Below the pieces are notes generated by a model. It did no database searches and was not told the DNA's origin. It saw only the letters and a list, made by a program, of their open reading frames with translations. The position numbers and the translations under genes are program-made. From positions 386,284,760-386,348,759 of the forward strand of contig CM077116.1 in NCBI GenBank assembly GCA_039619475.1: a stretch of DNA of 64,000 bases, written 5' to 3'. The stretch comes from Icerya purchasi. Taxonomy: Eukaryota > Arthropoda > Insecta > Hemiptera > Monophlebidae. Shown in pieces: positions 23,801 through 37,743 of the stretch (within the stretch, counting starts at the first letter, position 1; each line of letters opens with the position of its first letter).

Positions 23801-26800
23801 TTTGTAGACGATTTAGCAATTATAGTAACAAACATATATACAGAAAAGTTGGAAAACAAAGTAGTAATAGTATATAAGAATATAACAGTTTCTAGAAATA
23901 TATAATCTAAAGATCAATATGAGCAAAACAAATTTCATGACATTCAATTACCAAAAAATTAACACGAACTTAAATAATATGGACTGCAGATCACAGAAAA
24001 GGACCAATTAAAATACCTTGGCGTTCTGACAGATAAAAACCTCAAATTTTATAATCACAAGTACATAAATGATAAAATTACGAAATTTATTAATATATGC
24101 AGAAAGTTGTTTAACAATAACAATCAGATGAATTACAAAAAAGGAATAATAAATGATATTATCAAATCTATTATATGATAGTATTATTTACAAGGATATG
24201 CTAAAGTTCAATAAATTCCAAATTTTTTTATCGAGTATACGTAGACCATACAATCAAACTAATCAAAGCTTACAAAACAATAAATTATACAAATGCATTA
24301 GTTATAGCTGGAATATTACCTTTATCCTTAGAAATAGAAAATCATATCACAGTATTTGCAATCAAAAATGAATTAAAGGTAGAATAAACTTTCGAAAATA
24401 TCACATATACAAATAACAGATATTACATAGTAAAGAATAAAATTTTAACAGCTAGACAATTCAAAAAATATATCAGCGAACACTATATAGAAAAGTTTGA
24501 AACGGTGTGAATAAGTGTCATAACGGAGAATAACCCAACAATTAAAGAGAGATTTAATAACAGGTACTATACTCCTAACTTTTATAACGTACAATTTATA
24601 TCAGGACATGGAAATTTCAAAATAGATCTCGAAAGATTTAATATAGCGGAAACGAATAATTACATTAAATGCAATGAGCAGGACAGTGTACAGTATATCC
24701 TGAATGATGCAATATTTTAAATATAGAGATAGCAGAAGACTGTGGAGAATTGGTACAGGAAAAAATGAAAATTTTTAATGAATTGGCCAAAAAGAAATTG
24801 GAATATAGGAAGTCCAATATTAATTTATATTAATATTATAGTATTTTAAGATAAAGATTAATGATTATACAATGTGGAGTAGACGAATCTAAAACTTAAT
24901 TGGATTGTTTTCACCGCTGACCAGATTACATTTTTATATGTAAAAATAAAATATAACAAAAAAAAAAAAAAAAAAAAATCGAGTAATTTATAGTGTAAAA
25001 ATGAGCGCGATTCTATTCAACGGTTTTCGTGCGGTACGTAACAAAAGTAGTAATGGACGGATAATATTTTAGCTCGCCCAGTTCAATAAATAAATAAAAT
25101 CTGAAACAATGAACAAATCACTACTGTGTATCAAACATTAAAAATATATAAATATATACCCTTTTGGAAGAACTTCAAACGGATCTTTGGACTTTGGTTC
25201 GGCGGCCAATGCTTCTTCCGTAGCATCAAGTTCTTCCGGTTCACCATCTTCTTTTGTCGCGGTTTTTTCTTTTTTAGCAGGAGTCTTTTCTTTCTTCTTT
25301 TCTTCTTTTTTTTTGTCCTTCTTTTCTTGTTTACCTTTCAAATTAACCGGGTAAATGAAAATAATCAAAATATAAATAAAATTTTAATTATTTTTACTTT
25401 CACCTCATTATATAATTGTAAATAAAAATTTAATGCATAAAAAGTTTCATTTCGATGCACAACTATCAGTCAGTTGCACATTTATATCCCGAGACATTTA
25501 AAATTGGCACAATATCCTATTTAACGGAACAGCTAAAATGCAATTATACGTGTACTCATATATGACTTCGTATTTAAGTACTTCATTGTACAAAATTTCA
25601 GTATTATTTACTACAATCATCATTTGTAACGTTTTACAAGTTTTGTAATAATAATTTTTGTTTGAAAGTTTATTAATCATGAAATATAAACAGTAACAAC
25701 CGAACTTCATAATAGGTTGAAAAAAAAAGAAGTATAATACGATTTCTAAATCAGCTACATTTCCTTAAAGAATAATGTCTACAATTTTCTAGTAGTACAA
25801 CACTGGCACAAAAGTACGCTATTATATTTACACAATGTTCGGTATAAAGAAGATCTAATAATTCGAAAACTAATTTTACCTAATAGGTCTAGGTACATTA
25901 TTTTTTTAAGCTACCGACGATTTCGATGTTTATGTTAGTGGAATTATTTAACGCGCTCGAAGGGTTTAAAATGAAAAATCGGTAAACTTGTCTTTGAAGT
26001 TTTATTTGTTTTTCTACATCTACCGAAAAATACAAAGTGCAAATTAAGTATTGCTATGTTTGATACTTTACAATTTTTTTTTAACCTTGAAAGACTTTAA
26101 AAAAGATAATTAAAAAAAAAAAAAAAGTAACTGATTCCCTAAACATTTTCAAATGATTAAATAAACTTCCGGTTTCATAATCCTTTCGTTTGCGTATATT
26201 AACATAACATACGTGCCCTTGATTATACAAAAAATACCCAGAAATACAATAGATCAAGGTACTTCGCGTTATCATAAAATACCATAATACTAATCGAAAT
26301 TAGTAAGGAAATTAAAAATTATATAATAATACACACTTTTCAAGATTTATTGCTAGATATATTCCTTCTTATTTTAGAAATATGAGAATAAGTTAAAATA
26401 TTAAATTGAATGAAAAAGTTTTAGATACTCTTGCCGCTGATCCCAATATAAATATTAGGAAATTGGCAAAAAAAAAGCGAATTTTTTATATACGGGAAAC
26501 TTGATCGGTGATGCGCATTAATAAATTTTTTTTTTTCAATTACGCATTTGTACATATTACACTGCTACATCGAAATTCCGTAGATCAATGAATCAAAGAA
26601 TTCTTTATTTACTTAATTCACATTATCAGAACGATAAAAACCAGAATTCTCATGTGAAAAAACAAAAATTATTTCAATACAAGTTTAACGTCAATGCATA
26701 GATTTGATCGAACTTTTTTTCCTGCCGAATAATTTAAACTATCTAATTATTTTCTTATTTTTTTAAAAATTAGTTAACAGTATTATTAGAAAACTTACAA

Positions 26801-29800
26801 AAGGTTAGAATTGTCTAAAACACGACGAGTGCCTCGCTTTTTGTAGCATAACATTGAAGAATTTCGTAACAATACATATACAAACAGATGAGTGGACCAA
26901 AATGGTTTCTGGCAAGTTCCTACACCTAACACACCCCATGATTTTTTCCTTGATTGTACAGAAGAAATAAGGAATCCCGATCAGCTGATTGCTAGAATAA
27001 ATAACAACTTTAAAATAATTGAAGAAAAAATTAAATTAAAAATTTAACAAAAATTAGACAAAGAGCACGTGTAATCGAACAAGAAAAAATATATATAAAA
27101 CAATAAATGTTAATTAAAGATGTACCAGTTTATTATTTGTAATAAAATAAGTTTACCTCGTTCAATTATTTCGATTAACATTTCAATTAGTGTATTTTAT
27201 AGTAATGCGAAATACTTGGAGCTATCGTATTTCTAATAATTCTTTGTATAATTAATGGCACGAATGTTGGTGATATACACCATTAAAGAGTATGAAAAAA
27301 AGGTTTTCCCCAGCACGTGAAGTTTATAAAGTCAACTTTTTTTTTCAATACCCAAAAAAGTTTAGTAAACACCAAATTTTAATACTAATTTTTCTATTAA
27401 AGGCCGGCATATATATTTTTTATTAATAGAAAAAGAAAAAAAACATCTATCCTTTTAATAATGAAACAGAATGCTTCATCTCACGGATGAGCTTATTCAT
27501 TCTGTTTAGAACACATCAAACCATCGATAACAAATATTACGTTATTAGAAAACGGTTTAGTAAATCTATTAGCCGATTTAACACGAAAGCTGTAAAAGTT
27601 TGAATCTGATAAAACAACCGGTAATGTATATTTTGACCTTCGTGTATGTTGCGATAACGATACAAATTTAAAATGATATACGAAGAATTAAGATGGAGAA
27701 ATAAATACCATATTAAAGATACAAAAAATTCTGCGCACAAAAGTTTACGGTTTATATTTTAAATCTCCTTCCCAAAAAATAATAAAAAACAAAAAGTTAA
27801 AGAAGCCCTATTTTCGAACAATTTATTATTATGCCTTTAGTTTTATTTTCTAATAGCTTTTCACCAACGGCTTCGCCCGTTATTTAGACCCGTTTTTAAA
27901 AGAACTTAAACTGATTCTGACATTTAATTGTTTTTATATTAAACTAAGTAAAATATATATTAAGAAATTTTTTTTATTATAACAATTGAACCAAATTATT
28001 TTCAAATTATTTTTTATCGGTTATTCCATTTCGCATTTTCAGTCTTTCGATCGGATCTTAGTTATTCTAGATAGACACAATTACAATCCACATTTGTAAT
28101 TTCAAGAGCTACGGGATTTTATAGTTATTTTTTTGTTCTTCAGTTTCTAAGGCGCAAGCTAAACTTTGTGCTTTCGCTCGTTAAAATTTTGTTCACGACA
28201 CATATTTCGGTTGTATTCATATTTTTATTTTTTCAGCTGAAGATGATTATTATCTATCATTTTTTGTTTGTTTATTATTTAGTAAATATTTCAAGAAGTA
28301 ATCTTTAAACTTTCGTATTGTTAAAAAATTCATAATTCATTTGAATTATTATTAAAACTCGGGACCTTTTGCTTCCTTTTTTTTTTTAATAATTTTTTAT
28401 TATTCCTACGGTAAAAAAATTAACTGAATGCGCATGTAAAAAATGTGTAAAAATAATGCCGATTTATATTTGAGCATGCAAAGAATTTCATTATTTTTTA
28501 TTTTTATTTTTTTCAAATCAAACCGAACAAGTTTTCAAAAAGGAACTTGATCTCTCTCCCTTTTCTGTACACTTGCACGCATACACAAATATGAAGAAAA
28601 TAAAATTTCACATGATATTCGTAAATTTTAATTACTTGTCTAAATTCATTCTTTACTCGAAAACCATTACTTTCATAAGTTAAATATATTAATAGAGTCG
28701 AGTCTGAAAATCAGGTATGGAAAAAACAAATTAACTAGTTCCACAAGGTAACTCGAAAATTAACGATGATAACATATTCATCTATTATTTATAACGTTGA
28801 TGTTTCAGTCCCGTCTTGAAAAAGCAATCATATGCGTACACTTTCAGTAAATAAAGGATCATCATCAACATCAACCAATCACGAATTTTTTCCTTTTTTT
28901 TTGTATTAGAGCAGTAAAAACTTCACTAATATTTATTTCCTTTCTTTTTCTAGCTGAAATGGGGGTATTTCCAGAAATGTTTCTAGCGTACCTATATGTT
29001 TATTCAATATTTGTTATCGTTTATTATAATTGTTCTCTATTTTATTTCATTATTTGATTAACAAACAGAATGAACAAATACATTACATGAATGATAGTAT
29101 ACGAAAGTAGTCGTTGATTTTAATTTAAATACATTCTGTGATTTAGTATGCTTTTTATAGTTTCAACTTAATCTGATGTATTAATTAAATTCTTATAATA
29201 GTCAAATGGTTTCTTGCCAGACCGAGAAAAAAAAATATCTTAAAAACGTTGTAAATAAAAAATATTCAACAGGACAGCTTACTAGGATCTACTTCTACTG
29301 TTTTTTCGCAAAATTTAAATTCGCCAATTACCGACTTCACTGCTGATTGATTAACAATCGTTGCAAACCATCTGTTAACGTTTACATAAGGCTTCCTGAA
29401 ATTCATCAATTTTTGGCATCAAGTAAAATAATTATTTCCACATATTTTAAATTATTAAATACTAGTTGATTTTTCAGTCCCGTCTTGAAAAGCAACCACA
29501 TATGAAGCCTTCAGTATATATAGGATCATCATTAATATCAACTACATGATAAAAATTTAATTTACATTCTTGAAGAAAACGTATCCTCAAAAAAAAAAAA
29601 AAAAATTGAATTTTTATAAAGTAATAAAAGTATAGCTTACACTTTAATACATCTTGCGGCGCCTAAATTGGCTAATTTCGCAAAGTTAGAAACCATTACT
29701 TACGTTCATAGGAGTAAAACGATAAATATAACAAAAGCAGATACTCCGCATTTTATATGTGTAAGTGTAGAGTACTACATTGCGAATGTCTTTTTGTACA

Positions 29801-32800
29801 AATAGTGTACACACAGGCATTTTGTCTGCAATACGAGTATGCGCAGCCGATGCTTTAAACCGATTATAAATATTATGATACGAGTAGCGGCTTATTGTAT
29901 ATGAAATACCGATCCGTACGAACATATGATGGCACGTATAACCAGCCTTCTACACAACTATTAAAATCTAATTTTTACGCAATGAACTAGTAGTTCAAGC
30001 ATTCTAACCCCTCAACCATCAGAACGACTCATACTACTTCCATAATCTGTTAAAATTTTTAAAATCACAAAGATAACGAAGAAATAAATTTGAAAATATT
30101 TAGCGCATAAAACTGAATTTTTTATCCCACTATTCCCCCTCATAGAAAGTTACATATTTTTACAATTATTAAAAAACAGGTTATGAACTTATCTACATAT
30201 TTATTTTTTCGTTAACACGATTCCTACCGACACTTCATGTATGCCTAACCTACCGCGACCGGTCGGATGACCGGTTATCAAAAAAAATTTTAATTTTAAT
30301 ATGTAATAAAGATAAAAGGTAATTTTTCGAAATAAAAAATATACTCTCTTTTATTCAAATCTAAGAAAGTAACATTTTATTCAATTTTATTACATTTTTT
30401 ACAAATAGGCTCTTGGAATGCACACGTTCCACATACTTACTTTTTACATTTCAAATATTCAAATAGATTTTATTAGTTTCGTAACCTTTGCAATATCTTA
30501 TCTGGCATGTTTTCTTTTTACGAAAACCTTTAATTGTATTAATGACTAGTACCGCTTCACTTTCTTTCCCTAACTGTTAGCTCCTTTCGATATTCGGCGA
30601 CAAGTTCCTGTGCCAATTTAGATAAGTCCTGTCTGGAAATTTTCACGCCTGCAATTTTTTTTGTATAAAATCCATGCGTTTTGTCGTGGCTAAGTCCAGG
30701 ATATTAAAAAATACCTGTAAGGGCCAATTCCGAAACTTGGATTTTACTATATAATGTCTGGCCATTTGGTCGGTTATATCTACATCGAATTTGGTGCTAT
30801 TGTATAACGTGATTGTTTCAGGAATATGGGTATTATTTCCTTCGACTTTTACAGAGTTATGCAACGAACTCAAGGTAAGCGCTTTCTTCTTTGGCTTAGC
30901 TTTGTAAATTGTTAAAATATAGTTATTTGATCGATACAATTTTGTTGAAAAAAGTTTCATATTATCATGTTTCTTTCGCCGATTTCGGTAGCTCTCTATT
31001 TGGTCGAATTGTTCCAACAATCGTAGTTTTCTTTGCTAATAGTTTGGTCGCTAGAGACACGTTTGTAAAAGAATTATCCATAGTTATACTCCTTCCGCAG
31101 CGAGTAAACGGTTTCATTAATTTCAAAGTAACAAACTCTCCAAAAGAAACTGAAGCTTGTCTTTTCTCATCTTTACCCAAATACGTAAACTCGTTTACTA
31201 TATACTTGCTGTTTACATCAGACACGCTATCCAAAATTTGATACCAAATTTGTCCGGTTCATTGGGCAAGTTCGGAGTGAATCTGCATCGTGCTTTATCG
31301 CAAATAATTGTTCATCAATAGTAATATATGGTCCTAGCTTATAGCACTTTTGACTGTTTTAAATAAATTTGTACCAGACTTCGGAAACTGAAGCGAACTT
31401 ATTGGTTTGTAGCCGTTCTGTTTTTTAATTTTTTAATTAAAACTTTCGTAATTGATAAAAACCGTTAGCACAAAAATAAACAACTTCCAAACATGGCCTA
31501 CTATAATTTTTAATAAATGCAATTTTTCAGCTAAAATTAAAATATAATTTTAGATATTATTCGGAAATTAAAAATACGGAAGACAATGACAGAACAACGC
31601 GAATACGGGTAGTTAAAGCCAAACAATATACTAACAAAATGATTCAATTAGACGTATATCTGACTTGTCGTCGACCCCTTAACATCGAAATGTCTCACTT
31701 TACATTCTTTATCTTAGTATCCATCTGCAGGGATAATTTATGTAAGATATTTGCATAAACTCTCCGTAACGTGGTTTTATTAATCCGAAGAAGTAAACAG
31801 CATTTTAATACCCATTTTTGAATTTCTCTCCGAAACTTTACAGGAATATAGTGTCCGTTTTTCAGTTAGAGGATTACATTTATAAACTCTATAGCATATA
31901 TTACATACCGAATTACAAACAGATTCACAGTATTATAGAAAATATTAAGTGCAACAGAATTTATCTCGCGCTTTTACTCATAGACAACTGTCTTGTTTAT
32001 AATTTTTACTAAATATTTAAACCTTTCCGCTAGCATCTATAATTTCTCACAGCCTTTCAACAAAATTAAGCAACAGTTTATACATGCCTTTAACCTTTTC
32101 GTTTAATTACGGTATTATTTCACTGCTCTGCATTATTGTAAATAAAACTGAAGAAAAAAATCTTCAAATATAAATAAAACTTGTTAAATACTAGTACGTT
32201 TAACTTAAATAGTAGAGAAAGGACGGATTCACAAACATTAATACAACTACAATTCAAAAGGGCAGCTGAATATTTTCGAATCATTTCAAATCACCAATAC
32301 CAATATAGTAAATATAATTTACAATATAAACGCTCTCGTAATTAAAATTACAATAAACCCTTAACATTGGCGAGCATTACGTTCCAAAATATGTTCATGC
32401 ATGTTAAGTCTACTTTTCTAGGTTATACGTGGGTCGTTCAGAAAGTAAGTTTCATAATACCAGCGCTTATCTCGGTCAAAAGGTAGAGCTATGAAATTTC
32501 GGAGTGATGTTCTCTCATCTATCCTGACCGGTTCGGTTCGGTTTGGTTCGTTTAGATTTTTGCGTGTTTTATAGATTTAAAATGAAAGATACAAGTACAA
32601 AATCACTTAAAATGCAATCATCCGTATTTTAAAATGTTTGTTCTGCTGTGCGTGGCCATACGCTCGCAAGAAAATACGTACGCATGTGAATTTAATATAA
32701 CTGCAGCCATATTATCATAGTTATTTCAAAATTCGTCTGCGCTAGTATAATGTATATGCATCGCAATTACGAACAATATGTCACCCAGAAGTTTAATAAC

Positions 32801-35800
32801 ATTCATCAATCTGTCGCAAATTAATTTTCAAAACTCAAAATTAAAAATCAGTTTCAAATCTAGTTTTGGTGAAACCAATAAGCCAAAACAAGATTTTAAA
32901 TCAATAACATTAATTATCGACTCTAAAGGAACACAATTTTAAAAACGAACAGTGAAACATATTTAACACGTGTAATATTTAAAATGATTTCTAAAGAAGT
33001 AATGAATTAGTGATAAACTAAATCCGTTAGTCGTAGATATAAAAAAAATTATTACTGACCTAAAACTTGGTTCCAGTAGATCTGAGTATGCTTTTAATAA
33101 TGTACATGCAAGAACAATGTCAGCTAGTGTAATACGTTCTCCGACTAAATACGTTTTTGTTAGCAAATCTTTATCCAAAAAATTTAAAGTAGCTTTTAAT
33201 TCTTTTTTCGCAGTTTCGACGACCTATTTTATGAAATTAATCATATCATTTTTAAAAATACAATAAATATAATAAAAAACAAAATATTTATTTAAAAAAT
33301 CCTATTTTTCGCAAAATTTCATTTTCACGAACAAAAAAAAAAAAACAGAACAATTGAAATATCTTAAAAATCTAATTAAATACGAGAAGTCTACAGATTC
33401 GTTACTTATTTGCCGTTAAATTATACAGAAACGAATGTAATTTCATTATCTTCAGACCGCGAATTTTATCCTAAAATATCGCAAAAAAAAATCTTCGTTT
33501 CCCTATTTAATTGCGTTAAAAGTTTTACAAAATTACGAGTATTAAAAACTTTTATGAGACTTTACGATAATAAATTTAAGATGTAATCTCACTTGTTTAT
33601 CTTGTGAAACTAATTCCAGTGCATTGAATAACCACTTCGTCACTGACGGTAAAACAATACCATCCGCAAAATCCAACCATTGAATAATACGTGCTTTTTC
33701 GAAAACACTATTTCCACGTAATTGATCGTTAGCCACTTCGCCGGCAATAACAAAATTATAAAATTAATTTTCATATTCAGCTTATTCATATAAACGACAA
33801 TCCCTTATTCGAAAGTAGAACGGGGTATTTCAGAAATTTGAGAAACAAATAACTACGTGTTACAAAAATACACTGAATAAACGCGGAATCAGGATTGAGC
33901 CGTCCAAATTATGTTATTCCAAAATCACTGAATTTCAAGTGACTCAAAAAATGAAATTTATTCCCACTCTCTTGCAAATACAGAGAAGTTGAACGTGAAG
34001 GCATGTATTTTTACCACGTACGTATATGCTCGTTATGGCTGTTTCATTAAAAAATACTTCTCATAACCATTGTATAAAAAAGTCTCGTACCACACTATTG
34101 AAACATCAATCTGTCTAGGACAATGCGGATGTCATTGACATTTTCAGAACCTAAGTCAACAGAATAGATCAAATTGCACTCACTAATGTTGTGGACTCTA
34201 TACTCACTGAACATTTCTTTAGTTCACCTTCTGACATTTTTATAATAAATAATAAACCATAAAATAAAGAACTAGAACACAATCACGAAATAAATTAATA
34301 TATTACGTTCAAATAAACAATGATATGCAAATAGTATACATAAAATACATGCGATCGTAAAACACCTAAATGAAATAAGCGAATATCATAATAATCAAAT
34401 TACACTAGGAAAGCGTTAGAAAAAGAAAAGAGAAAAAAAATCATAACCGTGGAATGAGAACGCTCGAGAATTTTTGAGGAGTTACAAGTGGCAATTAAAA
34501 TTTCGAAGAAAAAAAAAGCGTAAATTTTTTGAAAATTGAATAAATTGCTGCCTACTGTGTAAAATTGAATATTTTGAGAACTTATTTAAATAAACGAATT
34601 TTTTCTATTTTCACACTTTCCGTATGTTTTTCACAAAACTTTCATACGGAACAATGCACTGATATCAGATGAAAAATAAACCAAAGAAAAGGATTTCAAA
34701 ATTCTCATAAAGCGAAACACTTGAATTTACACATTACTAAACATCAATATTAATGACCAACCAAGTATTTTGTTTTCCACCAAAAAACACTTTCCATATT
34801 TACTTGCACTTTTTTTCTATTCTTCAGTTAACATGTTTCTTATTAATCTTTATTTTTTATTTTTCTGTTCTGTATTTTTATTTACTTTTAAACATTTATA
34901 AATCAATTAATTGACACATTTACAAATATTACTATTAAAAAAAGAAATATCCATGATCACCGATAGTAGTATCAGGATGAATCTACTGAATAATTTATAT
35001 TAACTAATAAATTCTGCAAAATGAACAATCTTTATGACGATACACTTAATTTGACGAAAACGAAACGGAAATAAATTCAGAAACCGATTACAGGTTACTA
35101 AAATATAATTTTTAATTTTTAGAGTTTACCAGGTTCACAAATTTCATATTTCTCGGTTACTAATGGAATTAAATCCAACAGTTAATCATTTTCAACATAT
35201 CTTGAATTAATTTTCATAACGTTGCTCACAAATTAAGTTGGGATTTTTTTCATTTTTCGTGGCTAATAGTAGCGTTTACAAACCAATTATAAGATAAAAA
35301 AATCGGTAAAAATTGAATACGTGACAAACCAGCACACATCGTAATAATAATAGGGTAATATAAGTTAACATTTGCAAAAATCAAACGTGACATTATAGCA
35401 TTATAGCAGGTTGCCAAATTTTTGAAATACGCGGCACCACGCTTTGCGCTTAAGATTTATTTCAGTTAAGTTCTAATTATTCTTATATACTTTTTGTACT
35501 ACTCAAAGACTAAATTTTACAAAAGCTCCTAAATTTAATTACATTTCGAAATTTTGATTACGCATGATGTCCAATCGCTGAAACACTTTAATACCGTTCG
35601 CCCGCAAACATTAATTTAAAATATAGACTGAACCGACTACAATTATGGTTACGAGAATAATACAGGCGACTATCAATAATCATAATCAAACATGCCGATA
35701 GTTAACACTTAAGGGTAAATATATTGCCCCGATTAAAGGATTACACGCGGTACACATTTTTTACTAATGAAGTTCCTGCGTATTAAAACAGCTTTAAATT

Positions 35801-36371
35801 TATATACTTGTATAAACGAGAGAATGTGTATTGTACGCCTATCACTTATAATAATTACAACAAATACTAAAATCATTTATTACATAACCGTCTTTACTCA
35901 CCATAATAAGCAATAGCGTTACTTTCAGTTATATAACGGCCATCTTTTGTTTCAAAAGCTGGAACCTTAGAAATAACGTAAAAATTAACTTTAATATATA
36001 ATTAAGTTCGTATTAATTGTATAAAAATTGAAGCTTTTTCAAACATAAAAATATTGTCTACTCATTAAAAACAAGGAAATAAATTTTTACTTTTATAAAG
36101 TATTTATAAAATAGCCTTACCTTTCCAAGTGGAAACTTTTTCAGAAATTCAGGTGACTTATTTGTTTTTCCAAATACAAAATTCTTGTCCACCGATACAT
36201 CTGCACCAGAATACTTGGCAGCAATCAGTATTTTATAAGCCCGGAAATTATCCGAGTATGTATAAAGCGTCTACAAAAATATATTATTACACTTTAATTT
36301 TGAACAAAATTTAAAACCTTTAATTATACGTATCTATATAAATGAAAAAAAGAACTTACTCCAGACGACAT
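14871..36371 (-). CDS. eEF1G: Translation elongation factor 1 gamma (complete, 10 coding exons)
   Basis: Coding exons, 5' to 3' on the minus strand: 36371-36360, 36270-36121, 35965-35902, 33735-33593, 33223-33060, 29395-29283, 25334-25160, 21179-21010, 20596-20472, 15026-14871. They total 1272 nt, every phase joins, and the product is 423 residues plus TAG, the usual family length. Residues 1-82 form a GST N-terminal domain ([22 protein letters not shown]) and about 85-215 a GST C-terminal domain ([23 protein letters not shown]). Residues 216-260 are a Lys/Glu linker. About 262-423 is the EF1G domain ([30 protein letters not shown], ending FNQGKIFK). The protein scaffolds the eEF1B exchange complex that recharges eEF1A with GTP. 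The end of exon 6 departs from the usual CEKMAQFDAKK. The start is the only ATG that fits the short first exon, 12 coding nt before a GTAAGT donor. Confidence 0.96.
17091..17108 (-). promoter_or_regulatory. Histone-type 3' stem-loop motif, orphan
   Basis: Minus strand reads TAGCCCTTTTCAGGGCTA followed by CCC. The 6-bp stem, UUUC loop and trailing ACCC match the replication-dependent histone mRNA 3' stem-loop layout. No histone coding sequence is visible in the 300 bp upstream (17109-17400), so it may be a relic or a chance hairpin. Confidence 0.4.
19038..19380. repeat. Diverged repeat, two units about 214 bp apart
   Basis: ATGTTTGAACACCTAGTGAT begins both copies (19038 and 19252). Each runs on for about 125 bp with shared blocks such as ACACCGGT, CTCTCTTGT and CACCTCTTAA/AACCTCTTAA. 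They could be a tandem duplication or two insertions of one short element. No coding sense. Confidence 0.75.
22911..22947 (+). repeat. 37-bp perfect direct repeat, copy 1
   Basis: Starts TTGGATAAAAGTACAAACTA and is identical to 23305-23341 within the same LINE. Confidence 0.95.
23305..23341 (+). repeat. 37-bp perfect direct repeat, copy 2
   Basis: Identical to 22911-22947. The stretch after each copy differs, so only this block was copied. Confidence 0.95.
26400..27080 (+). mobile_element. Transposase relic (IS630/mariner-like superfamily)
   Basis: [20 protein letters not shown] (26412 on) resembles the second helix-turn-helix of these transposases. About 26924-27040 reads PHDFFLD then [15 protein letters not shown], like the DFFLWGYLK segment and what follows it. 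The middle is scrambled and no terminal repeats were found. It lies in eEF1G intron 6. Confidence 0.45.
28797..28875. repeat. Short repeat, about 80 bp, copy 1
   Basis: Contains TTTCAGTCCCGTCTTGAAAA and AGGATCATCAT, with inverted GTTGAT/ATCAAC ends. A direct-orientation copy lies at 29462-29543, on the other side of eEF1G exon 6. Confidence 0.8.
29462..29543. repeat. Short repeat, about 80 bp, copy 2
   Basis: Same order as copy 1: TTTCAGTCCCGTCTTGAAAA, GCCTTCAGTATATA, AGGATCATCAT. Ends are TAGTTGAT and ATCAACTA, suggesting a very small inverted-repeat element with a TA target. Confidence 0.8.
30390..31400 (-). mobile_element. piggyBac-like transposase pseudogene
   Basis: Minus-strand frames match the DDE_Tnp_1_7 family in order. 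[15 protein letters not shown] lies at about 31325-31280, and [20 protein letters not shown] at 31234-30965 holds the conserved D in [18 protein letters not shown] then [16 protein letters not shown] lie at about 30790-30690. [20 protein letters not shown] follows another frame change near 30640, with a Cys-rich tail to about 30390. Several frameshifts and the missing N-terminal part show it is inactive. It lies in eEF1G intron 5. Confidence 0.85.
31401..33059 (-). other. Rest of eEF1G intron 5, no genes
   Basis: AT-rich. At about 32430 a GTCGTTCAGAAAGTAAGTTTC stretch looks like one mariner end, but no partner was found. Confidence 0.6.
33736..35901 (-). other. eEF1G intron 3, nothing recognised
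   Basis: AT-rich sequence with no family-like open frame, no clear repeat pair and proper splice ends. Confidence 0.7.
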
Positions 36372-37743
36372 CCTACAAATACTTCATCAAAAAACTAAAA
36401 TGAACACACATTGCACATTGCTAACACGTAACTTTAGTGTAACTACACGATCACGCCGACTAGAACACCTAAAGCCAAAAATTATGCAATTTATTAATTA
36501 TTTAATATTTTGAAATAATTTTTAATTCATATTATTTTCTAAGAAAGATATTTTTTAGTTCAAATTTTTTATACGCAAAATTTGTATATAATTGAAGATA
36601 CATACAAATACAAATTAAAAAAAAAAAAAAAAAAAAGTTAAAATAGATATCAATTGTTTATTAACCACACATCAATAAAAGGAATTTGAAAATTTAATAG
36701 AAATAAATATATTTTTTAACTGTTAAAGTAAATTGTAAAAGTCAAAAGCTATAAGCAATTAACACCAAAAGCAAAAATTGAAATAATTTATTTACCCTAA
36801 GCTAAATTCAAAAGCATTTAAAATAAATCGTATATTATCATACAAAATATTATACCTTTATCCTATACTACACAAAAAATCTAATTAAAAATTAGCTAAA
36901 TCGAAATAAGTTTGATGGCTGTTAAGATTTTTTTAAACCCATTGTCTATTGTAGCGAGGATTGTGAAACGAAATATATGTAATGTGTAAAATGTATTTTA
37001 TATAAAAGTCGATTATCATACATCTAAATATAACACTGCTCAGTGCTCACATTGCTTATTGCAGCGGAAGATAGTGGAAGGAAACGAAAGAAAAAGGCGA
37101 ACAAATTAAATACACTTCACATTGTTTTTAACAATTGGTAATGGGTTTTAAACACATATGTATGTATTTTTTCTCACTTTATTTGTTGCAAAAGCATAAT
37201 TTCAGCCAGTCATTGTTCAAAAAAACACTGCATTAAATTAACCAATTTATATACCAAGCTTAAGTTTTCAATTTAAGAATAATTTTTGAATGATTTTGGA
37301 TATTTAAAAATTTTTGTTCATTTCACAAAACGACAATAAAGATAAGATTATTAGGAACTGACCGTGATTTCTCAGATTCTTTAACTATTTATATTGAAAC
37401 AAATCATATTTTCAAAAATATAAAAGAAAAGGTACATTATCACAACATTTTTCATTATAAAATAGACTGGATGTCTTAGAAGAATAAAAAAATTTTAAGA
37501 TTATTTAAAAATGATTATCTAGGAATACCAATATATACGAATGGAGGGGCTTTACTATAGTGAAAAAGCCACTGTAAATCACCTGATTGGTGTAGCTATT
37601 CATAGAAGTAAAAATTATTTCCTCTGTAAGCGCCAAATGTAAACAAAATCAAATTTAAAAAAAAAAAACAATCCGCCAGCAAATTATTTTTACTTCAAAT
37701 TTACAGAATGATATTATGCGTGGGACGTGCTTTATTATATGCT

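Larger units (their letters stand above)
22140..24978 (+). mobile_element. Decayed non-LTR retrotransposon (LINE) with poly(A) tail
   Basis: At 22151-22405 a Lys/Glu-rich, coiled-coil-like segment may be ORF1 remnant. Reverse transcriptase is readable at 23477-23905: [15 protein letters not shown], then [19 protein letters not shown], then the catalytic FVDDLAII (about 23810). Later frames carry remnants of the C-terminal part. Stops and shifts are frequent, and a 37-bp block is duplicated inside it. It ends with about 22 A at 24957-24978. It lies in eEF1G intron 7. The clade was not assigned. Confidence 0.82.

Noticed and set aside
25126..25425. Plus-strand open frame rich in Phe and Leu
   Set aside because: Antisense of eEF1G exon 7, whose Lys/Glu codons read as Phe/Leu/Ser on the other strand.
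30909..31241. 110-codon plus-strand frame
   Set aside because: Shadow of the piggyBac-like transposase on the minus strand.
32425..32470. Mariner-type terminal repeat
   Set aside because: Only one end seen; no inverted partner or transposase remnant nearby.
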